64,000 nt of DNA from Sinorhizobium meliloti (GTDB lineage: Bacteria > Pseudomonadota > Alphaproteobacteria > Rhizobiales > Rhizobiaceae). The notes below the pieces were generated by a model that saw nothing but the letters and a program-made list of their open reading frames with translations, did not search any database and was not told where the DNA came from. The translations under genes and the position numbers were made by a program. Numbering within the stretch: the first letter of the stretch is position 1; each line of letters starts with the position of its first letter. Location: contig NZ_CP141214.1 of assembly GCF_035610345.1 (NCBI RefSeq), positions 466,230 through 530,229 on the forward strand, given 5' to 3'. This document shows, in pieces, positions 46,573 to 55,098 of this stretch.

Positions 46573-48108
46573 TCAAGGTTCGCCCGCCCCGATCTCCGCT
46601 CGCCGCTTGGTCATGTAGGCATCGAGCTCTTCCCGGATCGCCGGGTCGAGGACCGGTTCCTCATATTCGCTCAAGGCTTGCTGCCAGATGCCGGTCGCGC
46701 GCTCCAGCGCGTCGTGCCCGCCGGCCTCCTGCCAGCTGCCGTAATTCTGCCAGTTGGACAGCATCGGCTGGTAGAAAGCAGTTTCGTATCGCGCCATCGT
46801 ATGTTCGGAACCGAAGAAGTGTCCTCCGGCCGGTACCGATTTGATGGCGTCGAAACCGAGATCGTCCTCGGAGAACGGCATGGGCTCGAGGAAGCCCATC
46901 ATGTTCTGCAGGATCTCCACGTCCAGCACCAGCTTCTCATAGGAGGCCGTCAGGCCACCTTCGAGCCATCCGGCAGCGTGATAGATAAGGTTGGCACCTC
47001 CGAGCACCGCACCCCAGGTGGCCATCTCCGTCTCATAGGCCGCCTGAAGGTCGACGGCGTTGGAGGCATTGGCGTTCGACGTGCGATAGGGAAGCTTGTA
47101 GCGGCGCGCGAGCTGACCCGCGATGATGTTGGCCTTGGCGTTTTCCGGCGTGCCGAAGGCGGGGGCGCCGGACCGCATGTCCACATTGGACGTGAATGCG
47201 CCATACATGACCGGCGTACCCGGATTGACCAGTTGCGCAAGCGTGACGCCGAACAGCGCCTCGGCATTCTGCTGGCAGAGTGCCGCCGCAAGCGTCACCG
47301 GCGTCATGGCGCCCATCAGCGTGAAGGGCGTGATGGTCACGGGCTGCCCGTGCTCGGCCATGGCGATCAGTCCGTCCGCCATCGCGTCGTCGAACAGCCT
47401 CGGCGAATTCACCGAGATGATCGTGATGACGCCGGGGGATCGGCGCATCTCCTCGACGCTGATGCCGCGCGCGATCGCCATCATGTTGATGCCGTCCACG
47501 GCCCGCCCCCGCCCGATGGCGGTGCAATGGAATGAGAGATCGCTGAGCGTGATGTTCGCCTTGTAGGTATCGAGGTGCCGGGAATTGGCCGGCAGCTCCA
47601 TCGGCGCGCAGACCTGGTTCCCGAGAATATGGATCGCGTTGAAGTGGTGGGCGAGACGGGTGAAGTTCTGGTAATCTGCGAGATTTCCCTGCCGCCGGCC
47701 GTTGATCCGGTCGTGCACGTTCGGAGGACCTGCCACGAGGCCGAAGGCGATCCTATTGCCGCCGATTGTCAGGCGTTTTTCGGGATTGCGGCTGGTCAGC
47801 GTGAAGGAAGACGGCGTCGTGGCGAGCGCCGCCTCGACGATGGATTCGTCGATGCGGATCATCAGGTTCTCGCGGTCGACGATGGCGCCCGCCTTCTCGA
47901 ACAACGCCATCGCCTTTTCGCTCATGACGCGGATCCCGATTTCGGAGAGGATGCGCATCGAATTGCGATGAAGCGCCTCGAGACGATCCTCGTCGAGAAG
48001 CTGCATCGGGGAATAGGTGTTGACGACCTCCTGCCATGGCAGCTGCGAGATACCGTCGCCGCCCCGGATCGCCCGCGATCGTCTTCCGCCGCCGCGTCTG
48101 CCGCTCAT
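46573..48108 (-). CDS. Trimethylamine methyltransferase (MttB) family protein, non-pyrrolysine
   Basis: This is an MttB-superfamily TIM-barrel protein (511 aa from ATG 48108; a start at 48150 is possible). The reading frame is continuous with no in-frame amber codon, so it belongs to the non-pyrrolysine branch, whose studied members demethylate glycine betaine, proline betaine or carnitine and transfer the methyl to a corrinoid protein. No corrinoid (MtgC/MttC-like) or MtgA-like protein is encoded nearby. Family blocks include SPGVITIISVNSPRLFDDAM and VTITPFTLMGAMTPVT. First gene of the minus-strand operon. Confidence 0.87.
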   Translation of the reverse strand: MSGRRGGGRRSRAIRGGDGISQLPWQEVVNTYSPMQLLDEDRLEALHRNSMRILSEIGIRVMSEKAMALFEKAGAIVDRENLMIRIDESIVEAALATTPSSFTLTSRNPEKRLTIGGNRIAFGLVAGPPNVHDRINGRRQGNLADYQNFTRLAHHFNAIHILGNQVCAPMELPANSRHLDTYKANITLSDLSFHCTAIGRGRAVDGINMMAIARGISVEEMRRSPGVITIISVNSPRLFDDAMADGLIAMAEHGQPVTITPFTLMGAMTPVTLAAALCQQNAEALFGVTLAQLVNPGTPVMYGAFTSNVDMRSGAPAFGTPENAKANIIAGQLARRYKLPYRTSNANASNAVDLQAAYETEMATWGAVLGGANLIYHAAGWLEGGLTASYEKLVLDVEILQNMMGFLEPMPFSEDDLGFDAIKSVPAGGHFFGSEHTMARYETAFYQPMLSNWQNYGSWQEAGGHDALERATGIWQQALSEYEEPVLDPAIREELDAYMTKRRAEIGAGEP

Positions 48109-48335
48109 CGAGAACTGCCTTTCATCCCCTGATCCGCGCAGCTGCCCCATAGAAGGCCCTGCTCCGGATACTTATGCTTTTTCTGTTCCGCTCCCCGAAA
48201 CTATGGCCAATCATGCACCGGTCTTCACATGATAAGTTCGGCGGCAATGGCCAAAAAAAACCATGTCATGGCACGCGTGCACCTTGCAAGTCCCGGACGG
48301 GCCTGACTAGCATGGAGCAAAAGGGGAACTTTCAG

Positions 48336-49223
48336 ATGAAGCCGCCGCCGCCATTGAACTACATCCGCTCCTTCGAATGCTCCGCCCGGCATCTCAGCTT
48401 CACCGAGGCGGCCAACGAACTGGGCTATACGCAAGCCGCCATCAGCAATCATGTGCGGGCGCTCGAGCAATATCTCGGGCGTCAGCTCTTCATCCGCTAT
48501 CCGCGCAGCCTCAAGCTGACCGAGATGGGAGAGGCCTTTCTTCCGACCCTGCGCCAGGCTCTGAACCAGATCGACTTCGCCACGGAAGCGGTACTTGCGT
48601 CGGCGCGCAACAAAACCGTCGTCATCTCCTGCCCGACGAGCCTTGCCGAAAACTGGCTGGCAAGGTGCGTCGCCGGGTTCAGCAGGAAACATCCCGACGT
48701 TGAAATCCTTCTGCACGGCACGATCTGGGAGGATTCGACCGAGCAGATCGCCGATATCCTCATTTCGATCCGGCGCTTCGACAACATGCCGGCAAGCGGC
48801 ATGCAATTGTGGAACGACCGGCTTGTGCTTCTATGCGCGCCCCAGCTCGTTCACGGGCAGAATGCGATCAGGACGCCGGCCGACGTTCTGAAATCGAACT
48901 GGATCGCGGTGCACGGGCGGCAGGAGTTCTGGCAGGAAATGGCCGATGCGCTCGGAATAGACGCCTCCGCGAACGACAAGCGGCTTTCCACCAATTCCAC
49001 CAATATCGCGCTGGAAATGGCGGCGAGCGGCGCCGGCTGCATCGTGACCACCCAGTCGCTGGCGCGGACCTATGTGGATCGCGGCCTGCTTGTCGAGCCG
49101 TTCCAGATCCGCACCAAGAGCGCGTGGAACTACTACCTCGCCGAAGGACAGGCGTCGAAGGGAACGACCGTCTCGAAGGTGCGCGACTGGATCATCGCCG
49201 AGGCTCAGAAGGTGATCGGCTGA
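48336..49223 (+). CDS. LysR family regulator (GcvA-like)
   Basis: This LysR protein (295 aa) begins MKPPPPLNYIRSFECSARHLSFTEAA-type sequence, the GcvA/AmpR-like helix-turn-helix, with QAAISNHVRALEQYLG as recognition helix. The ATG at 48336 is preceded by AGGGGAA; an ATG at 48312 is an alternative. It is divergent from the MttB-family gene and is followed, 230 bp on, by the dimethylglycine-dehydrogenase-like gene on the same strand, so it may control either. Confidence 0.85.
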   Translation: MKPPPPLNYIRSFECSARHLSFTEAANELGYTQAAISNHVRALEQYLGRQLFIRYPRSLKLTEMGEAFLPTLRQALNQIDFATEAVLASARNKTVVISCPTSLAENWLARCVAGFSRKHPDVEILLHGTIWEDSTEQIADILISIRRFDNMPASGMQLWNDRLVLLCAPQLVHGQNAIRTPADVLKSNWIAVHGRQEFWQEMADALGIDASANDKRLSTNSTNIALEMAASGAGCIVTTQSLARTYVDRGLLVEPFQIRTKSAWNYYLAEGQASKGTTVSKVRDWIIAEAQKVIG

Positions 49224-49454
49224 CCGGGTTCACCCCCGATACCGGAAAGGGCCGATCACAGACTAGCCCGAGCTCATCCGGCAACAAACGAAAATTGCGA
49301 GATCAATGACCTCGTTTTATTTGTCCATTCGATGACAATAGGGGCCGATTTCCCGCTCTGGGCCGCTTTGCAAAAAACGGCTCGTCCCTAAACTGAAGCC
49401 GCGACGGCAGAGATTTGCCGGCGGCAGAGGTCATCGTTTCAAGGCTGGATTTTC

Positions 49455-51875
49455 ATGCGCTCCCACGCTCAAGCGGTCGTCATCGGCGGCGGTCTCATCG
49501 GCTGCTCCATTCTCTACCATCTCACCAAGCTCGGCTGGTCCGACGTCGTGCTTCTCGAGCGCAGCGAGCTGACATCGGGATCGACCTGGCATGCGGCCGC
49601 CAACATCCACGGCCTGCACGACTCCACGAACATCAGTCTGCTTCAGCATTATACGATGGCGCTCTACAAGGAGCTGGAGGTCGAGACCGGGCAAGGCTGC
49701 GGCATCTTCCAGCCGGGTTCGCTCTATCTTGCGCAGACCGAGGCGCGCGAACACCAGCTCCGGCTCCAGGAGGCCAAGGCGCGCCGCTACAAGATGAACT
49801 TCTACGAGATCGGCCGTGACGAAGCGGAGCGGCTGCATCCGCTCGTCAACTTCGACGGCATCCGCTGCATCATGTACGAGCCGGAGGGCGGCAATGTCGA
49901 CCCCTCCGGCGTGACGATGGCCTATGCCGCAGGCGCGCGCAAGCGCGGCGCCGAAATCCACCGCTTCACGCCCGTCACCGGTACGGAGGCGCAAGCGGAC
50001 GGCAGCTGGATCGTGCGCACGCCGAAGGGCGACATCCGCACCCGGTGGGTGGTCAACGCCGCCGGGCTCTGGGGCCGCGAAGTCGCGGCCATGGCGGGGC
50101 TCGAACTTCCGCTGATGCCGACGGAACACCAGTATTTCGTGACCGAGACCATAGCGGAGATTGCGGCCCTCGACCGGCGGCTTCCCTCCGTCGCGGACCG
50201 CGACGGCGAATATTACCTCCGGCAGGAGGGCCTGGGCCTGCTGATCGGTGCCTATGAGCGCGACATGCGCTTCTGGGCCGAGGAGGGCACGCCGCTCGGC
50301 TTCGGTCACGAACTTTTCCCCGACGACCTCGAACGCATCGAGGAAAACATGATGCGCGCGATCGACCGCGTGCCGGTGGTCGGGACGGCTGGCATCAAGC
50401 GCGTCATCAACGGGCCGATGATCTGGTCGCCCGATAGCGCGGTCCTCTTCGGCCCCGTGCCGGAAATGACGAACTACTTCTGCTGCAACGGCATCATCCC
50501 AGGCTTCTCGCAGTCGGGCGGCATGGGCAAGCTTGCGGCGGAATGGATGATCGAGGGCGAACCGTCGCTCGACATGTTCGGCTGGGACATGGCGCGCTTC
50601 GGCCACTGGGCGAACAAGGCCTTCACCAGGGCGCGCGTGCAGGACCAGTACAGCCACCGCTTCAAGATCCACTTCCCCAATGAGGAGCGGGCGGCCGGAC
50701 GCCCGGTACGCACCCGGCCGGCCTACGAGAAGCAGAAGGCGATGGGCGCCGTCTTCGGCCTGAATTTCGGCTGGGAACATCCCCTCTGGTTTTCCGCCGA
50801 TGGCGAGCCCAAGGAAGAGACGACCGGTTTTACCCGCCAGAATTGGTGGGCGCCCGTCGGCCGCGAGGCCCGAATGCTGCGCGAAAGCGCCGGCATCATC
50901 GACATTTCCAACTTTGCGAAATACGCGGTGAAGGGACTGGGTGCCTCGGACTGGCTGAACGCGCTTTTCGCCAACCGCATGCCCACGACGGTCGGCCGCT
51001 CGTGCCTGACGCCTCTCATCGGAAAGCGGGGAGGCATCGCGGGCGATTTCACCGTGACGAAGCTCGGCGACGATGACTTCATGATCTTCGGCTCCGGCAT
51101 GGCGGAACGCTACCACCAGCGCTTCTTCAATGCGGTTCCGCTGCCCGAGGGCACGAGCCTTACCTCGATGACGGAGCGCCTTTGCGCCTTCAACATCGCC
51201 GGGCCGAAATCGCGCGAGTTGCTGATGCGCCTGACGAACGACGACCTCTCCAACGAGAGCTTCCCCTTCATGCGGTCGCGCAGGATGCGCGTCGCCGGCG
51301 TCGAGGTCGTCGCACTGCGCGTCTCCTTCACCGGCGATCTCGGCTGGGAACTCTACTGCGACGCCGACCGGCAGGTCGCGCTTTACGATGCCTTGCTGAA
51401 GGCCGGTGCGGATCTCGGCGCGGGCCCGGTCGGCTCACGCGCACTCGCCTCGCTGCGCATCGAAAAGGGCTATGGCAGCTGGAGCCGCGAGTATTCGCCC
51501 GAATACTGGCCGCAGGAATGCGCTCTCGAGCGGCTGATCAAGCTCGACAAGGACGCGTTCCTGAACAAGGCCTCCTACCAGGAAATCGCCGGGAAGCGTC
51601 CGAGGCAGAAGCTCGCCATGATATCGATCGACGCCACGGATGCGGACGCCACCGGCGGCGAGCCGATCTTTCTTCGTGACGGCACCCCGATCGGCCATGT
51701 TTCATCCGGCGCCTACGGCTATACCGTCGGCATGTCGCTGGCGCTCTGTTACATCAAGGGTGAAATGGCGAAACCGGGTGACACGGTGAGTGTCGCAATC
51801 CTCGGCCGCCCTCATGACGCCGTCATCCTGGAACGGCCGCCCTTCGACCCGGCAGGTGAAAGACTTCGAATGTGA
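49455..51875 (+). CDS. Dimethylglycine/sarcosine dehydrogenase-like flavoprotein with folate-binding domain
   Basis: This large enzyme (806 aa) has an N-terminal FAD oxidoreductase domain (VVIGGGLIGCSILYHLTKLG; HAAANIHGLHDS flavin-linkage region, residues 1-380) and a C-terminal GcvT-like tetrahydrofolate domain (RGGIAGDFTVTKL, SFTGDLGWELY, EKGYGSWSREYSPEYWPQE). Such enzymes oxidatively demethylate dimethylglycine, sarcosine or related N-methyl compounds and pass the methyl to folate. It has its own promoter region and stands next to the quaternary-amine operon, so it may process a demethylation product from there. The exact substrate cannot be read. Confidence 0.9.
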   Translation: MRSHAQAVVIGGGLIGCSILYHLTKLGWSDVVLLERSELTSGSTWHAAANIHGLHDSTNISLLQHYTMALYKELEVETGQGCGIFQPGSLYLAQTEAREHQLRLQEAKARRYKMNFYEIGRDEAERLHPLVNFDGIRCIMYEPEGGNVDPSGVTMAYAAGARKRGAEIHRFTPVTGTEAQADGSWIVRTPKGDIRTRWVVNAAGLWGREVAAMAGLELPLMPTEHQYFVTETIAEIAALDRRLPSVADRDGEYYLRQEGLGLLIGAYERDMRFWAEEGTPLGFGHELFPDDLERIEENMMRAIDRVPVVGTAGIKRVINGPMIWSPDSAVLFGPVPEMTNYFCCNGIIPGFSQSGGMGKLAAEWMIEGEPSLDMFGWDMARFGHWANKAFTRARVQDQYSHRFKIHFPNEERAAGRPVRTRPAYEKQKAMGAVFGLNFGWEHPLWFSADGEPKEETTGFTRQNWWAPVGREARMLRESAGIIDISNFAKYAVKGLGASDWLNALFANRMPTTVGRSCLTPLIGKRGGIAGDFTVTKLGDDDFMIFGSGMAERYHQRFFNAVPLPEGTSLTSMTERLCAFNIAGPKSRELLMRLTNDDLSNESFPFMRSRRMRVAGVEVVALRVSFTGDLGWELYCDADRQVALYDALLKAGADLGAGPVGSRALASLRIEKGYGSWSREYSPEYWPQECALERLIKLDKDAFLNKASYQEIAGKRPRQKLAMISIDATDADATGGEPIFLRDGTPIGHVSSGAYGYTVGMSLALCYIKGEMAKPGDTVSVAILGRPHDAVILERPPFDPAGERLRM

Positions 51876-51908
51876 CGAACAAATCTATGCCGTCCCTCTG
51901 AAGCCCAC

Positions 51909-51927
51909 ACCGCAGAACCGGTGCGGT
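51909..51927. terminator. Short hairpin between convergent genes
   Basis: ACCGCA / TGCGGT with a 7-base loop lies in the 81-bp gap between the flavoprotein stop and the cupin stop. There is no T-run. It is a weak terminator candidate. Confidence 0.3.
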
Positions 51928-51956
51928 ATCTGCCGGAAGACTGGAAGAACGCCGGG

Positions 51957-52451
51957 TCAGCCAGGATGTTTGTGGATCGGATCCACCCAATAGACTTCCT
52001 CTGGCTTTTCGACCGGATCGACATCGGTAATGTTCACAACGACCGCCTCATTATCGGATCGGACCAGCACGCATTCGAGCGGATTTTCCGGATCCGCGTT
52101 GATTTCCTGGTGCGGCACGAAAGGCGGCACGTAGATGAAGTCACCGGGTCCGGCTTCGGCGACATATTCGAGCCTGTCGCCCCAACGCATGCGCGCCTTG
52201 CCGCGAAGCACGAAGATCACGCTTTCAAGCGGCCCGTGATGATGCACCCCGGTCTTGGCATTGGGCTCGATCGCAACGGTCCCGGCCCAGATCTTCTGGG
52301 CGCCGACGCGGGCATGGTTGATTGCCGCCTGCCGATACATGCCTGGCGTCTGAGCCGTGTTGGCGTCGAGTTGGTCACCCTTGATGACGCGAACGCCGTT
52401 GTTCCTCCAGTGGTCCTCTCCGTGATGATCGTGATCGTGCTTCTCGGGCAT
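51957..52451 (-). CDS. Cupin-domain protein
   Basis: This small protein (164 aa) contains one cupin fold. It has the metal-binding histidines of motif 1 (GVHHHGPLESVIFVLRG) and of motif 2 (GDFIYVPPFVPHQEINAD). The N-terminus is very His-rich (MPEKHDHDHHGEDHW). There is no signal peptide. The gene is convergent with the flavoprotein gene and alone on its strand. Function unknown; cupins of this type include dioxygenases, isomerases and metabolite-binding proteins. Confidence 0.82.
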   Translation of the reverse strand: MPEKHDHDHHGEDHWRNNGVRVIKGDQLDANTAQTPGMYRQAAINHARVGAQKIWAGTVAIEPNAKTGVHHHGPLESVIFVLRGKARMRWGDRLEYVAEAGPGDFIYVPPFVPHQEINADPENPLECVLVRSDNEAVVVNITDVDPVEKPEEVYWVDPIHKHPG

Positions 52452-52819
52452 TCTCCGTCTCCTGCTTTAGGCACAGTTCCGCACTAGATCACGATGAGTT
52501 AGGCCGGGTCGACCGAAAATCATGAAGGTGATCGATATCGACACCGCGCCGCCACTTATGGCAGGTTCGCGCCAACAAAAGCCGTCGCATGCCAAGCGAC
52601 ATCCCGGAAGCGACGGCGTTACAACGAAATTCCGCGGAAGGCCCCAGGAAGCATAGTAGCAGAGATCACCCGGAGCTTCGTCGGAGAGCGAGTCGCTGCC
52701 TTCCTGGAAACTGTGTCCGGCATGCCACGCGCGGGTCCCGGTCGGTTACAAGCCAGCCCCTATCGTTTCTCTTCTGCCCTAAGCAAAAGCCGTCTGGAGA
52801 GGTGGATGCGCCCTGACCC
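52452..52819. other. Intergenic region without a recognisable gene
   Basis: This 368-bp stretch lies between the cupin start (minus) and the VapBC promoter (plus). The one open frame (52589-52816) has no ribosome site or family similarity. It must contain the cupin promoter, which I cannot place. Confidence 0.55.
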
Positions 52820-52874
52820 TTGCGATTGATGTATATTCCAGCTAATATATCCGTATATTCCATGCTGAATATAC
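52820..52874 (+). promoter_or_regulatory. Promoter and operator of the vapBC module
   Basis: A good sigma-70-type promoter is visible: TTGCGA (52820-52825), 17-bp spacer, TAATAT (52843-52848). Overlapping and following it are a perfect inverted repeat GTATATTC / GAATATAC (52853-52860 and 52867-52874, six-base spacer) and a further direct copy of GTATATTC (52831-52838). This is the expected layout for autoregulation by a VapB-type antitoxin. Confidence 0.7.
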
Positions 52875-52888
52875 ATGAGGAAACGGCC

Positions 52889-53134
52889 ATGTCTCTCTAC
52901 ATTCGCGACGACGATGTTGATGCCCTGGCAAAGAAGGTGCAGCAGGTCACCAAAGCCCCCACGAAGACCGAGGCGGTCCGACGCGCTCTAGAAAATGAGT
53001 TGGCGCGAGTGGAACAAGCAGTGCCGCTAAAACAGCGAGTCGAAAAGATTCAGAACAGTGTTCGAGCCAAGATGGGACCAAACAAGCCGGAGTTCGACAT
53101 GAAGAAATTTACCGACGAAATGTGGGAGATTTAA
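52889..53134 (+). CDS. vapB: VapB-type antitoxin
   Basis: This is an 81-aa antitoxin of the Rv0623-like family (MSLYIRDDDVDALAKKVQQ). It has a short DNA-binding N-terminus (KTEAVRRALENEL) and a disordered toxin-binding tail ending DMKKFTDEMWEI. The ATG at 52889 follows GAGGAAACGG. Its TAA overlaps the toxin ATG (TAATG). It should neutralise VapC and bind the upstream GTATATTC repeats. Confidence 0.9.
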   Translation: MSLYIRDDDVDALAKKVQQVTKAPTKTEAVRRALENELARVEQAVPLKQRVEKIQNSVRAKMGPNKPEFDMKKFTDEMWEI

Positions 53135-53571
53135 TGTTCTTGGATGCATCGGCGATCGTCGCCATCTTGGCTGGTGAAGAGGATGCAGGTTACCTTCTCG
53201 CCAAGATCGAGATGTCGGAAGGTATTAAGATCTACTCGCCGCTCTCGATGTCCGAGGCCGTGATCAGTTTAGCCCGTATAGTCTCGATCTCGCAGTTCGG
53301 CGATCAGGTCCCTACTCCGCCCGAGTTGATCGATGAGGTTCAAGAGGACGTAGCGAAGTTCCTGGAGACGATCGGCGCGCGCGAAGTGTCCGTGAGCGGC
53401 TCCCTACACCGCAATGCAATTGAAGCGGCTCGCAACTATGGCCGTTGTGTCGGGCACCCGGCGCGGCTGAATTTTGGTGACTGCTTCTCCTATGCCTGCG
53501 CCAAGGAATATCGCCTTCCCCTTCTGTTCAAAGGCGACGATTTCTCAAAAACGGATATCGACGCTGCTTAA
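53134..53571 (+). CDS. vapC: VapC-type PIN-domain ribonuclease toxin
   Basis: This PIN-domain toxin (145 aa) has the acidic metal-binding residues: Asp (MFLDASAIVAIL), Glu (MSEAVISLA), Asp (NFGDCFSYACAKEY) and Asp (KGDDFSKTDI). VapC toxins cleave tRNA or rRNA. The ATG at 53134 overlaps the antitoxin stop and follows GGGAGA; a GTG at 53122 is an alternative. An ordinary complete type II module. Confidence 0.9.
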   Translation: MFLDASAIVAILAGEEDAGYLLAKIEMSEGIKIYSPLSMSEAVISLARIVSISQFGDQVPTPPELIDEVQEDVAKFLETIGAREVSVSGSLHRNAIEAARNYGRCVGHPARLNFGDCFSYACAKEYRLPLLFKGDDFSKTDIDAA

Positions 53572-53906
53572 AAGTGCGCACCTTGGTAGGTTTGCGGGCA
53601 ATGGCTTGCTCGCGGCAAGGCAGCCGGGTTGGTAGTAATCGCGGCATGTGGATCACAGGTGGAGGAGTTTCTCGAGGGCGGCGAGATCGATGCGCCGCAC
53701 GCCGCGTCTCACCACTGCCGCAGTGCCCGCGCCGGGGGCGCAAAGTCGGACACAATGCAGGCGGCCACAAGAGTGCACCCCGCAATGCATAGTAAATTAT
53801 TATTACCGAACTCCTAAACAAACTAAACTTTACTTATCGCCCCCTGTGCCTGCATCGTGCTCCCGGGAACAAACGCGCCGGGGACCGCCGGCAGAGGAAT
53901 GCTCGA
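53572..53906. other. Intergenic region without a recognisable gene
   Basis: This 335-bp spacer follows vapC. It holds short open frames with no ribosome site or convincing family similarity. The last 100 bases before 53907 are AT-rich and probably contain the promoter of the aminotransferase gene. Confidence 0.5.
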
Positions 53907-55019
53907 ATGAATGCTTTTTCGCCGCCGCCCCGCCTGCTGATGGGCCCCGGTCCGTCCAACGTCGCGCCGGAAGTGCTCGCGGCACAGGCGCGACCGACGA
54001 TCGGTCATCTGGACCCCAGCTTCGTCGGATTGATGGACCGCATCAAGGACCAACTCCGCCTCGCGTTCCGAACACATAACCGTGTGACTTTCCCCCTATC
54101 GGCCCCGGCCTCGCTCGCCATGGAGATGGCGTTCGTGACGCTGCTCGAGCCAGGCGACACCGCCATCATTGCGCAAAACGGCGTGTTCGGCGGACGCATG
54201 GCCGAAATTGCCCGGCGCGCGGGCGCGGAGGTACGGCTGGTTTCCGTCGAATGGGGCAAGCCTGTCGATCCCGAGGCGGTCCGCGCGTCGATTCTGGAGG
54301 CCCCGCAGGCCAAGCTGCTCGCTTTCGTGCACGCGGAGACTTCAACCGGCGTACGGTCGGATGCGGCCGCGCTCTGCGCCCTGGCGCGCGAAGCGGGGTT
54401 GCTGTCGGTCGTGGATACCGTGACGGGCCTCGGCGGAATTCCGGTGTTGGTCGACGAATGGCAGGCGGACGCCGTCTATGCCGGCACGCAGAAATGTCTG
54501 TCCGCGCCGCCAGGCCTTGCGCCGATCACCTTTTCCGATCGCGCCGTCGCGGCAGTCAAGGCGCGCAAGGCGCCGATCCAGAGCTGGTTCCTCGATCTCG
54601 GTCTTATGCTTGGGTACTGGGATGGGGAAGGTGCCCGCTCCTATCACCACACCGCGCCGGTCAATGCGCTTTACGGCCTGCACGAGAGCCTTACCCGCCT
54701 GCTTGGCGAAGGCTTGGAGACCGCTTGTGCGCGCCACCGCTCCGCCCATGATCGGCTGGTCGAACGGTTAGAAGGGCTGGGCGTCGGCTTCGTCGTCGAC
54801 AAGGAGCACCGGCTACCGCAGCTGAATACGGTTTGGCTCCCGGAAGGCGTGGAGGACGCGCCCGCGCGCAGACGCCTGCTTGACGAGTTCGGGATAGAGA
54901 TCGGCGGAGGACTCGGGCCGCTCGCCGGCCGTATCTGGCGCATCGGACTGATGGGCGAGACTTGTCGGATCGGGAATGTCGACCGTCTGGCCGAGGCGAT
55001 CGCGGCAGTTCTGCCGTAG
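53907..55019 (+). CDS. Class V aminotransferase, alanine/serine- or ureidoglycine-glyoxylate type
   Basis: This PLP aminotransferase (370 aa) of the AGXT family has the PLP lysine in AGTQKCLSAPPGLAP, MGPGPSNV at the N-terminus, and YHHTAPVNALYGLHESL and GGGLGPLAGRIWRIGLMG near the C-terminus. AGXT-type enzymes use glyoxylate as amino acceptor. The same family includes ureidoglycine-glyoxylate aminotransferase (PucG) of purine breakdown. Because the neighbouring operons encode an NdmCDE-like demethylase and a nucleoside-type importer, the purine-linked role is a reasonable alternative to alanine-glyoxylate transamination. It converges with the GST gene. Confidence 0.85.
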   Translation: MNAFSPPPRLLMGPGPSNVAPEVLAAQARPTIGHLDPSFVGLMDRIKDQLRLAFRTHNRVTFPLSAPASLAMEMAFVTLLEPGDTAIIAQNGVFGGRMAEIARRAGAEVRLVSVEWGKPVDPEAVRASILEAPQAKLLAFVHAETSTGVRSDAAALCALAREAGLLSVVDTVTGLGGIPVLVDEWQADAVYAGTQKCLSAPPGLAPITFSDRAVAAVKARKAPIQSWFLDLGLMLGYWDGEGARSYHHTAPVNALYGLHESLTRLLGEGLETACARHRSAHDRLVERLEGLGVGFVVDKEHRLPQLNTVWLPEGVEDAPARRRLLDEFGIEIGGGLGPLAGRIWRIGLMGETCRIGNVDRLAEAIAAVLP

Positions 55020-55098
55020 CCTCCTGGGCCCTGAGTTCCCACTCCGCCAAGAAGAGCGCCGTAAGAGTGTCGACTGCTGTGATCCGGTCGCTTGCCCC

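Noticed and set aside
49431..51116. A 561-codon open frame on the minus strand
   Set aside because: It is a shadow of the dimethylglycine-dehydrogenase-like flavoprotein gene.
53630..53660. Short resemblance to the 16S rRNA TAGTAATCGC segment
   Set aside because: Only about ten bases match; the flanks do not fit rRNA, so it is chance.
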